Positions 44,001-56,000 of a stretch of 64,000 nucleotides of DNA are shown piece after piece. Every line of letters starts with the position of its first letter. Within the stretch, counting starts at the first letter, position 1. A program made the position numbers and the translations under genes. Under the pieces are notes generated by a model. It was not told the origin of the DNA. It made no database searches and saw nothing but the letters and a program-made list of their open reading frames with translations. Origin of the DNA: Branchiostoma floridae (lineage: Eukaryota > Chordata > Leptocardii > Amphioxiformes > Branchiostomatidae); the NCBI RefSeq assembly GCF_000003815.2, contig NC_049983.1:22593552-22657551 (forward strand), given 5' to 3'.

Positions 44001-47000
44001 TGGTGCCAAGGCTGCCGGATTTGGAGGACTCCGTGTCGGAATGGGACTCCAGCGCCCCTCCCACCCCCACACAACAGAATGGTAGCACCCATGACATGCT
44101 GGATAGGTCTGGCTCCTCTAACAGGACTCCGAGGTCAGAGGAAAAGAGGGAGTCTGGCTCGACAACACCGCCGGGCTATCAAAAGGAGCAGCGTGGGGGT
44201 AAACAAGATGGAACACCTTGCTTCACACTGCCGACTTCTTCAGTACTTTTTAAAACACTCACTGTGTACTCACTGTTTTAATAAAATTCTACATTATCCT
44301 AAACTTTAAGCATGTATGTGTTACAGGTAACCTTGTAATCCCTATTATAGCTGTGGTGTCTCTTTTGTCCCCTCTGCAGATACATGTAGAGAGAGACATG
44401 AGAAAACAAAAGAGACTTGGCAGCTATTGTAGAGATGTACATTTTGTATAACATGCCATTTCCTTTTTTGGGTGTATAAGGTGGAGGACAATGCATGTAT
44501 CACAAGTGACTAATAATTGAATGCACTTTTGTTTCTTAATCATGTACTAAATCTGATGAAGGTGTGTAACTAAATTCTCAAAATACACTCTCTCTATAAC
44601 TGACTCTCTGTTTGTGTACAGGTGGATCTTCCCATGTTGTCATGGCTGTTTACTCTCCGAGGTGTTAGAAGTAAGATCTGTACGTGTTGTGAGAAAACTT
44701 TGCTGTTGTTTGCTTTGACATTACCTGTTTCCCCCCACCCAGATGGGTCACCAGCCTCCCCCAGGGACAAGCTGTCCCCCCGAGCCCGGGGCTCCCCACC
44801 CCTCACCCCCACCCCCCGGGATAGGCAGGGGTCGGACTCGCAGTGGGACACCACGCCCCCAGCCACCCCCACCCCCAGGCAGAATGCTAAGTACAGAAAG
44901 GATAGGAACTCTCTTACATTACTTAGAGAAATATACGTCATTCAATTGGCCCCAGAAAAGTCGCCTGAAATTCAGACCATCTACAATGTTGTAATGTAAT
45001 TTATGTCATACCTGGGCTGTGATAACGTTTGATACGGGTGTTCCAGACTGGGTGATAATTTTCTGTATCACATATAGGCATCTTAGCTGTATCACACATG
45101 CTTCCATCGTTTAAATAGTACAAACTCCATGACCACTGTTGCTATTAATAAAATTACAGGTGCAAGCAAACCTATAGTTCTTTCGTTCAAATTTTTCTTG
45201 AATTGATGCTCTTAAAGAAGAAAGTTGTTGGTGCAGGTTGAGTGTCAAATTTTATCATTTTTATGAGTAGTTTGTTTTCTAAATTTTCCGACCTCAGTAT
45301 GACAACTTCTTCAACGGATCTGACCTGTGGTCGGGCTGGTACCTTGGGTGATACGGAATACATCGTGTTGTATTCTATATGTATCAAATATTCAAACTTT
45401 AAACCCAACCAAGCCGCTGGTACTGTGTAAATGTCAAAATTAATAACTGTTGGTTTAACAGGACAGTGACGACAACTGGGACACCACACCCCCAGCCACG
45501 CCCACACCTCGCCATGGCAACCTGCAGGAGGAGGTAACCATGGAAACCAGTAACCATCTCCTCCTGTCCCTCACTTCTTTCCTTCACAAAATCCACAATC
45601 AGAGATCTGAACTCTCACCTTGACCTGGTGCCATGACTGACTGTCAACGGTGTGCTATCTATCTAAAGATGAAGTGCTTCTCAAATCTCTTTCTCTGAAT
45701 TTTTCCTCTCTTTCAGTGTGATTCCTATTCCCGTATGCAGATGACACGTAGAATGACAAGAATCATCAATAAGCCATTGCTAACAAATAAGATTGATCAT
45801 GCTATATTAGGATGTGCATCCGTGCAACCTAGTATGACAGGATGATGATGGTGTTGATATTAGGATGTGAATTTTAGAAAGTATTATGCAAAATGCTGTC
45901 TTACGAATGTTTTGTGTGGTATTGTTTTGTACAGGATGACTATGAAGACGTGATACCAACAGGGAAAAGCAAGTCCAGCCCCCAGGCTAAGGCTAAGGCT
46001 CCTGCGACCCCTGACCTTCCAGAGGATGAGGAGGACAGGAAAAGAGGTGAGGTACTCTTTCATGAAGGCAGGGCATGAGGAAGCTTAGAAGTGTCACCAT
46101 TATCTTTCTCATGGGATAATGTAAAGGTTGGATGGCTCATGGCACATGTGTATGTCCCACAAAAACATTACATGATGGTACATGTACCTGCCCAATTAAT
46201 TACCAGCATTAGTATAAGATAATTATTTTGTTTTAGAAAGCAAGAAAATGAAGTTTGTTCCTGTGATCTGTCCCAGACTAATGCCATATTAATTTCAGCT
46301 GTAGCGGGACCACATTGCACTACTACATTTTGTACATGTATCTATCAAAAGCTCATCATGTTTTGTCTTCAATCTGAGATGACCACATGACCTAGTTTAC
46401 ATTTTTTTTTACAAAAAGTAACAATTGCTTAAGCCTTAAGTTAAGGTTCAAGACCTTACTTTATTTGCATTTGTTTCCCAGTACTGGCAGAGCTCGGCCT
46501 GTCAGATGTGTCCGAGGTCTCCAGTGTCAACTTTGACACCGAGAACGAAACAGACCAGGATGCTCCATCACCTTTGACCCCAAGGTATGTAGTTTGCATC
46601 AAAGGAACAATGCTATCAGAAGACTGGAAAGATGCTAGCTTGGTTTTGATGTGAATGGCGGTTATACCGACTATATACAGCGGCGCTCCCGAAATACGCG
46701 TCAACTTGCGCGAAACGTCCTCCGAAATTTCGCAGTGCGTTACGCATTCTTTCGCAGCGCGTTCCGCGAAATTTCGCAAGACGTTGCGCAGTCTTTCGCA
46801 GTGCGTTCTGCAAAATTTCGCAAGGCATTCTGCGAAGTTACGCAGCGAGTTTCGCGAAAAGCAAGAGCCTAACGCAAAGTCCTACTGCGTAATTCTGCGA
46901 AACTTCCGTAGAAACACGCCGCATTCATATGCAGACCGCCCGCGAGGTGGGCGGAGAAATATCACGGTTTGTTTACCTTTCCTTTGAAGCCGGCGCGCCA

Positions 47001-50000
47001 AAGGCAAAGTACATATACGAGTACATGTACATACCGGACGGGGTAGTCGCTTCTCACAAATCTACTAGCCTCTACCTTTTGTTGTCATGTACCAAATTCA
47101 ATGAAAGTCACACAAAATGAACAAAAATGCTATTAGTAATACTGCTATAAAATAACCACAGGCCTGTGTCCTTGGTAAAGTTACGAAAATACAACGTAAA
47201 AATGTACTTTTGGTTTGCAATGCCACCCTATTCATTATTAGCCACGCCGTCATGGTGACAAATTTTGTGCCTTAGAACTTTCCTATCTTGTCAATATCTG
47301 CGTACCAACATGTGTCAGTATTTTCCTCATATTTTACCACATAAAAGTTACGGGAAAGTTTTTTTTTTTTTTTTTTTTTTTTCTTCCATAATTTGGAACG
47401 CTCTGAGAAACAGCCGGGGAGACTTCTATATTCGGCTATCCTCGTTTCACATTCGGCGGGGGGTGATTCGCTTCATCTCGGCAAGGAGGTTGAAAAAGGA
47501 ATCGTCGTCAGCAAATGGTGTGCTTGGAGTTCTCACGAGATAAAACGATCTTCGTTGACAATGTTCGGTGTGCTTACATTTACAAGGAGGAAAGACGACG
47601 GGGGCACTTCCGTGTAAAGACGTCAAAATTAGCGTGCGAAAAACACTGTCTCGCAATCACATTCTGCTTGGTGCACCGTGATTTTTTTTATTCCCACTTC
47701 GCTGCCTGAATTTTCGCAGTGAGAACGACCCTTTACCCCACGACTAAAACCTGTATAGTAGCAAGTTTTCGAGTTGAGAACTACAATTTGTAGAGGACGC
47801 ACGTAACCCGATCCGCATGGGAAATGCCGCTATTTGTGCCGTTACCATGGCAGCAGCTATGGCGGCAGTCTTCAGATGTACGTCTTGGACAGGGCGTGCC
47901 CGATTACACTCAAGATCCAATCAACTTGTCACCAATCACAGCCAACAGCGGCGACAAAAAAAAGGCGGTAACATTTGACATACAGATTTTTGGTTCGGTT
48001 GTTCGTATTTACATTTTGTCAGTTGCAGTTTAAACTGATACTAAGTACATGATGGGACCAAGATGACATAAGGTGGAGTTTCTTCATACACCGGCACATA
48101 TTAGTGATGTACCTACCGTATTTCCAACATTTTGAAAAGATGATGGTCGATCGGGTTTTAAACGCTATATGTTGGGATATGATGTAGTATACATTTGTTG
48201 ATGTTTATATTATCAGCATTGCATTAGACTGGTCTGGTTTTAAATCTCACCACCAATAATTCTGAGACGCACCTAGTCCGATAGTGTCTAATTGATAAAC
48301 GACTCGTTTAAATTAGGGCTAGATCGTCACCGCTGCTAACAGCGTCCTTATTTTTCAAGCGGTATATTTTTTTTGCTTTTGTACTCATTCATACAATCCC
48401 CGCTCAACAGTCTTGCAGCATGAATTGGAAATACACAATTTCTCAAATATATGGACGAACTCTTTATTATTATTTCAACATTTTAAAACCAAGAGCTTAT
48501 GATAGTTATTGCCTTATATCTGTATAAGTTGTCAAACCAAGACGTCAGAAGCTAGGATCGTTGCGAGGTTGAATGTGTTCCTTGCAGTAAGGTTGCGTCG
48601 ATTGTCCGACCAGGAGCGACCGACAGTGATGTTCCGACCCAAGAGCTCCGTAACAGGTAGGTCTTCTTGGCCAAGCTGCACCCCCGATGATCAGCAATAT
48701 ACCAAGGAAACCAACGGATGGAAACCCAAATCCCATCTTATAAAAACAACTACCAATACATAGTAGAAGTACAAATGTACACGTAACGTTAGTTACGCTA
48801 ACAGAACTTTGAACAGATACGCAGACAAAACACGGTTAATAAATACATTGAAAACACATAAGGTGAATGTATACCCTAAACACATAATGTTTAATGTATG
48901 CCCTGTATTGTTTCTTTCGTTCGACTGTCCGATGACCAGGGGCTGCCGTCTGCGATGCCGTAAGAAACAGAACTCCGTAAGGAACAGGTAGGTCTCCTTG
49001 GCTAAGTTGCACCCCGATGATCAGCAGTGCGCCAAGCAAGAAACCCGAATCCCATTACGCTGGCTTACAAAATCATTATCTATCGATGCTTTACTACATA
49101 GAAGTACATGTAATATTAGTTAAACTATATGACACTAACACGTTTGAACAGATACGCAGACAAAATACAGTTAACAAATTAAAACACATAATATAATGTT
49201 GAATGAATGCCCTGTATTGTTTCCTTCGTTCGACTGTCCGGCGACCAGGAGCGGCCGTCAGCGATGTTCCTCCAAAGAGTTCCGTTAGGAACAGGTAGGT
49301 CTTGTTGGACCCCTCTGGCTCTGCACCCCCGCCGACCAGCAGCGTCATTTCAAGTGAAGCCAGACGATGAAAACCTGAATCCTAGATATCGTCTAGAAAA
49401 GTAGCTATGAATATGATATCAATACCAATAACGTTACATTGAGCATCATTCTAGCTAGAAATACAGGTTATGACCGAGCAGATATAACTTTGATATCGTT
49501 TTACATTATACATAATGTAACGTTATATTGAATATATTCAGACTTGCGAAGAAAAAGATGTCTAAATCTAGGATCGCTGCAAGGTTGAATGGATTCCCTG
49601 CAGCAAGGTTGCGCCATGTGTCCATCGTCCGACGACCAGGAGAGGCTGACATCGATGTTCCGACACAGGAGCTCGTCAGCAACCGGTAGGTTTTGTTGGC
49701 CCCTGCACCCTGGACGACCAGCAACGTCATTCCAAATCAAGTCGGCGGATGAAAACCTGAATCCTAATCCTCTAGAAAAGTAGATATCAATGCCTACTAC
49801 GAAGGAGTATAGCTTTATCTAGGAATTATGGACGGGCATTATATGGTTTTACACATGTATACAATATATAACCAATTCACGCAAATCCTGCATGTCTTAT
49901 ATTTCCACTTTCAAGAGGAAAAAATGTCACATTAACGATTATTCAACACTAGCTAACTTTAACGCCATTCCTTTCCCTTTTTTTTTCTGGTAAAATTGCA

Positions 50001-53000
50001 TAACGTTATGTCTGTTATGACATTAGCTGTCATTTATGGGCTAACATCCAAGTCAAGAATAATTACTAGTACATTGCGTTGGAAGTTGGAACATTCATAA
50101 TGCTTAACGTTCCATAACTCACAACAGCGAATGAGCTTAGAATGAGTTCAAAACTATTGCAAGAATTATTACAACATGCAACAGTTGGGTTGGAACCGTC
50201 GACTTGTAGGTCTCGGAACGCCGGCTGACCTAAACTTTCTTCAGCAACATCATTGCGTCTCTAGCATTTCGTTGTCTTCGCCATCGTATGTCTGAGTCAA
50301 AACTGACAGACATTTGCGTGGTTATCTTATCTTTTATACAGTGAGAATTGTCTGAACACGAAGCCAGCGTCAGCGCCACCATCAAAAATTTCCTTCCTAA
50401 ATCGGCTTGGGTGACTCACAACGCGAGTCACCAGCAACTTCGCTGTCTGAATGCCTCTAGCTGCCGACAAAGATTAGACCTTCAATTACTGCTGATTACA
50501 AGTTCATAGTCATTTCTAAGAATCAAATCGTCACAACAATAAAACAAGGAGCCTTGCAAAATCCTTTGTTCGCAAGGCTTGGCTTGTCTGCATGTACCAT
50601 TATGCCGAAGTGGTCCCGTGGAAAGAAAACTTTTCTCTTCAAGGCTCATTTCTTTGACCAAAGAACAACTTTGTGTAGTGTCTAATTGACAGAAATCCAT
50701 TTAATTAAAATTAATTGTTCCTATATCATAATCACTATATGATATACTATACATCAGCATACACGTTTCCATATTTTACCATATTACTTTAAAAGTGGAG
50801 TCGTCCACTGACCCCTTGTGACCTTGTTTTCCTGCTGCTGCTGCGACGGCCATCTTGAAGAAATTACGCGAAACACGATTTTCACATCAACAACAACAAT
50901 GATTGTTTTTTGTCGCGGAATACTAAAATTGGGCCTGCTAACATACATTTCAAGAACTTAAGATAATCAGATACAAGACTAGATTGTTTGCTTGTGAAAT
51001 CTGCCGTAGTTTTCCAGTCCGTCTACATAGAAATGACGATGTAACGTTAGAGTAGAGCCGATTTCGTGTCGGTTTATCCTGGGTTTACGCAAGTACGCTA
51101 TCTACGGGTCATTGACCCTTAATGTCTTGCGTTGTTCGATGTCATTTCGGTCCTCAATCAAAGAACGTGTAACAGTTTTACGTCGACTTTTCTTAACCCT
51201 TCTGTTTGTAATCTATTCGGCTACTTATTTGATGTTGTTCATGATTTGGGACCGCACCGCCACGCGGTCAGACGTTCTCCGAGTTGCGCTCCCGCCACGC
51301 TTTTCCAGCCCCCATATTATCTACAATTTATCAATGAATACGTGATAATAAGGACGATCAATTGTCATGTTGATTGCATTGTGTAATCACTGCTCATTAA
51401 CGACCAAAATTTGCGTAAGATTTCTAATACGTAGAAGGCTTTCGCATGGGTGTTTCGATTACGCAGGGGGATATTTCGCAGTGCGTTACGCAAACTTTCG
51501 CAGTGCGTTCTGCGAAATTTCGCAGTGCGTTACGCAAAATTACGGACTGCGTTCTGCGAAATTTCGGAGTGAGTTCTGCGAAATTTCGGAGTGAGTTCTG
51601 CAAAATTTCGCAACACGTTTCGCGCAAACTGACGTATATTTCGGGAGCGCCGCTGTAGATACAGATACATTTGTGGTACAGTCAAACCTGTACTGGTGAC
51701 TACGTCAGCATCCGGTCATTGTGCTCACTTTTTGGTGGCCTCTTTGTTTTTTGGCCATCGAACCCAAGCATCCCATCTGTAGTGGGTACGGGTCTAGTCT
51801 CACCCTTGACTGGTCACTATGGACAGGTTTGGCTGTACTTGTGTCTTTCATTGAACTGAATGAAGAAAACTTTCCACATGGAATTGACAAGTTGTTGAAT
51901 GGCTCTGAAGATCTGTCCTCTTCAAATTTTGTTTGTTTATTGTTCTTCTATCAACATGCGCTCACTTAGAGATTGTCTAACAAATTTAAACCTGTTTCTT
52001 TTTCTTGTTTCTTGTTATTCACAGGAATAGACCCTCCCCAAGGTCAGCTCCCAAGGTCAACCAGACCGTGTCTTTACCTGAGATGGGAAGAGCACAACAG
52101 GTGAGACCAACTTCTTAAGAAACTTTTAAGGAATGTACTGAGGGTGATGCAAAGATAATGCATACATGTATATGTATGGTGATTTTAGAAAGTCAGAAAA
52201 CAATTTGCTGATTCTCTGCACTGAGTAGTCATGTTAAAATGTAACAAAATGTAATTGTTACCACTAATTTATTTGTGCCTCCCTCTTGCTCAGAATGCTG
52301 AAAAGAAGGAGACACCAAGAAGAAGTGAGAGCCAAGATGAGTCAGGTTAGTGTCGTCACTGCTCTTTTGGAGATAATTAGATAACTAGAGTGCACAAAAC
52401 CAGCTCATAAAAAGATAAAACCCTACTGTTCTGCTATAATGATCATGAACAATTTGGGACTAAGAGCTGTCTCTATTCTTGAGTGATTTATTTAAACCCT
52501 CTAGTTTCATGGGCAGATACACTGTGATTGACCCAAGGTCTGTTTTGAAATCTTTTGATGCTGAGGTAAATCTCTGTTTTTATCCAGTACTGTTGTAGAG
52601 ATTATTGTATTAATTTTGAATATTGTTTACCTGGATGTCTAACCTTTATACAATGGAAATGTAGTCATCCCTAAGTCTTGATTTAGCCTGACTGAGAGGA
52701 TTACATAATGTTTTCTACCACTTATTTCCAGATTCTGACTGGGACTCAGACGAGGTGCTTCCCCCATCAGACTACAGCGCAGGGAAGGCAGCGGTGAAGT
52801 CTCCCTCCGCGCCTGCTGTCATGCAGAAGAGACCTCGTAAGTCAGGGTGAAGTGTGTGTGTGTGTGTGTGTGTGTTAAATATAACAGGATAGGGGGTAGT
52901 CTTATCTTAGCAATCATGAGGCAACAGCACATCCAGGCCATGCAAGGAGAGACCTACAATGTAGTAAGTCAAGGTGATTAGAGAGGGGATTGCAGTATAG

Positions 53001-56000
53001 CAACCACAATCGTCATATAGCAATCACACTATAGAGCTCAGGTTATGGCTTTTGCAGAGAAAACTTTCCAGACCCTACAGACAGGATTCACTTTAGCACC
53101 GTCATAAAATTGGAAGTACATGTTGTACGTTGTCCCTAACACATCCACTGGTAATGATAGATGCCCAATCCTTTACAGTATAATAAACTTAAGATAATCT
53201 TGATTAAATCAAACTAAATGTACTGGTGTCCAAGAGACTCTCAGTAAGAGTCATTTAACAGGTAGGTCAGTGTCTTTCATTCCTAACTCTTACGGTAACC
53301 ACCTCCTGAACAACTTATAATAACATTTTGCACAACTTTGATTTATTTACATTTTATTTACACCTTTAATATGTTAACTTTCAGTTCCTTTATATTGCAC
53401 AACTTTATTTTGTTTTTTGTTTTGTTTTGTGTCTCGTGTTCTAATCCCTAACAAAGCCTCGGCCCAAGAGTCCGAACAAGACACGTCCACATTCGGTGAC
53501 GATGAGGTCATCAGACCTGACGAGGAAGACTTCACTCAGTCTGTGTCCAAAACTCCGTCCCTCCAGGAGTCGGGACATAGAGGTACGTTGCTCCCCAGGC
53601 TCCCATCCCCCTAAAGAAGTTAGATACATTTGTACTCACCAACAAGAAAGGAATAGCTAAAAACCAGTAAACCAATTTGAAACTTAATGCCTGAGACAAT
53701 TCATGGCAAATAAAAATGTGAAGAATAAACTGGCATTTTCAGGTTTTGGAAATGAAGAGAAATAAAATGCAAGAAGTTAAAAAGAAAATCTTCAATCTCT
53801 GTAATTATGTAACCAGGTTGTTTTGTTTGACTGTACACCAAACCATTTCATCTCTATTTCTTGAACTATCAAGGCCTTACTTATGAATGAAACCTGTCAT
53901 GACTTCTGATCATTTAAGGTTAACAGTGCATCTGTGGAAACTACCAGACGACAAACCTGTTGCAGGCTGCTACAAAAAATATATATAATACATTTTTCAT
54001 GTCACATCACATCAAACAGCCAATGGCTTTTTACCCCAACCCATGTCCAGTGCTTCAAAGAATAGCTGCTTTGAAATTCTTTCCGGCATTACTTCACTGT
54101 GTTGTAAAATTTGTTTTGTATTCTTTTCTTTTCTTTGGGTGTTGACTAATGTTTTAAATGGTGTGCATTTGGTTTTGTCATTTTGTTTTGTTTTGTTTGT
54201 TATTGACTAAAGCTTTAGGTGGTGTGCATTTGTTTTGTGTTATTTTGTTTTGGTGTTTACTAAAGCTAGTACATGGTGTGCATTTGTTTTGTTTTGTTTT
54301 GGTGTTTACTAATGCTAGTAAGTGGTGTGCATGTTGCATGGTGGTTACAGTCGGTGACGAGGATTCAGAAACCTCGTCTGACTTTGGTGATGACGAAGTA
54401 CTCCCTCCCAAGGATGACCATTTTTACACCTCACCATACAGTAGTGGGAGGCCGCGTACGTATTGTACCGTGTTGTGCTTGGTAGTAGATAGTAATGTTT
54501 AGGCGTTACTAGTGTTGTAGTGTCTTCTTGTCGTTTGCTGCTGCCTTCCTTTCCCTGAATGCTGTGTCAAACTCTCTGCTGCTTTTAGAAGATAAAAAGT
54601 TTCAAGCTGCAGCAGGCCATTCTTTGCAGAATGTCCTAATATAGGATTTAAAAATACATACTGATAGAGCTCACAGATCTGCTAATGCTATGGCCAAAAG
54701 GTTGCTAGAAAGCATTTGCTCTCAGCCACAAGGGCTATCTACTGCACAAAAATCATGACCAAAGCGTATATGCTGTACAGCGAACAAGAAGTTCTGCTGT
54801 ACAGCATATCCTCTAACAAAGTTGCTAGGGGGCCAAAAATCATTTTCACAGGTCTCTTCAAAATCTACCAGGACAGTCCATCCAGGCATTCTGAAATCAT
54901 CATGTCACACACACAGACACACTACCCCAAACATAACTCTATTGGCAAAGGTAATCACAATGGTTGTTCCCTTCCCCAGCGCTGTACCGTGGTGTCTCCC
55001 AGACGATAGAGGAAGAAGATGAGGACCAGGCTTCTCAGCTCGGCAGCGCCCGATCCCGCCAGTCCGAGGTCACTGAGGAAGAGAGCGAATCCGAGTGGGA
55101 GCGGGAGAAGAAGCGAGAACGACAGGAGCGTCAGAAACGGGAGCAGGAAGAGCGAGAGAGAGGGGAGGAGGAGAGACGGAGACAACAGGAGAAGGAGAGA
55201 CAGGAACAGGAGGAACGAGAGACAAGGGAAAGGGAAGAAACGGAGAGAAGGGAAAGAGAAGAACGGGAGAGGAGAGAACAAGAGGAAAAAGAGCGCCAGG
55301 CTGAGAAGGTTAGCCCGTTTTAGTACTTTTTGATAGTGAATGAATGAACTTTATAGCGTGACAATTGTACACAGTACGATGTATGACAGAAACTTAACAT
55401 CCTAATTACTATTTATTTTGATAACAATAAGGGCTAGCATAAGTTATGATGTGGTGTTTCAATAGAATGTCAATATTTTTCTAATATTTGTAATAATTGA
55501 AAGCCTAGCAGTCATGATCATGTTGTACAAATGTAGCTACTGCTGCAGTACCTCTCACTGCCATCAGGGGGCTCTTCAATCTCTTGCCATCACCAACTGG
55601 TCAGCCAAAAGGGTTCAGGAAAGTTTCAGTTGAAAGTTAAAGCCTGTTGTTACCTGTATCATGGCTTCATAATTTTTGTCACACTTTTGCGTGATACTGA
55701 TAGAGACGTTCTCTGAAGAAAATTGATATTTCAAATGTAAATTTTCAGTGTATTTTGTATCCCATTAACTGTCCACTTTTACTAATGTTAGTTTGTGTTT
55801 TTGGTGTGTTACATTCCTTTTTACAGCACTCTGGGTTGTTAGGCATTTGTTTGTAGCCTTGACCATAAGGATTGACCTAGCACCTGTAATTGCATGACAA
55901 CAAGGCTACCAATAAAGTAAATGTTGACAAAATCCAAGAATATAAACAGTAGCGGTCATCAAACTCCAATAAATCAAACAGAGCTACATTTTTGTATACA

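Larger units (their letters stand above)
46678..51655. mobile_element. 5.0-kb TIR-bounded element with TA target duplication
   Basis: The ends CAGCGGCGCTCCCGAAAT and ATTTCGGGAGCGCCGCTG open inverted repeats of about 41 bp with four mismatches (46678-46718 and 51615-51655). Next to each are arrays of GCGAAATTTCGCAGTGCGTT units (to about 46910, and from about 51440). TA flanks both ends (46676-46677, 51656-51657). Removing the element and one TA gives CTATATAGATACAGATAC, which exists uninterrupted at 34788-34806, a paralogous empty site. TA duplication and CAG ends resemble Tc1/mariner, but no transposase frame was found. Confidence 0.72.

Noticed and set aside
46456-46990. Overlapping open frames on both strands rich in FAERAAK / FRSAFREISQ words
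   Set aside because: They come from the subterminal GCGAAATTTCGC repeats of the TIR element. The same peptides reappear at 51.4-51.6 kb for the same reason.
50780-50880. Reverse-strand ATG frame starting MAVAAAAGKQG with a possible donor
   Set aside because: Only about 25 codons, no downstream exon recognised; the GCTGCTGCTGCG run alone explains the Ala stretch.
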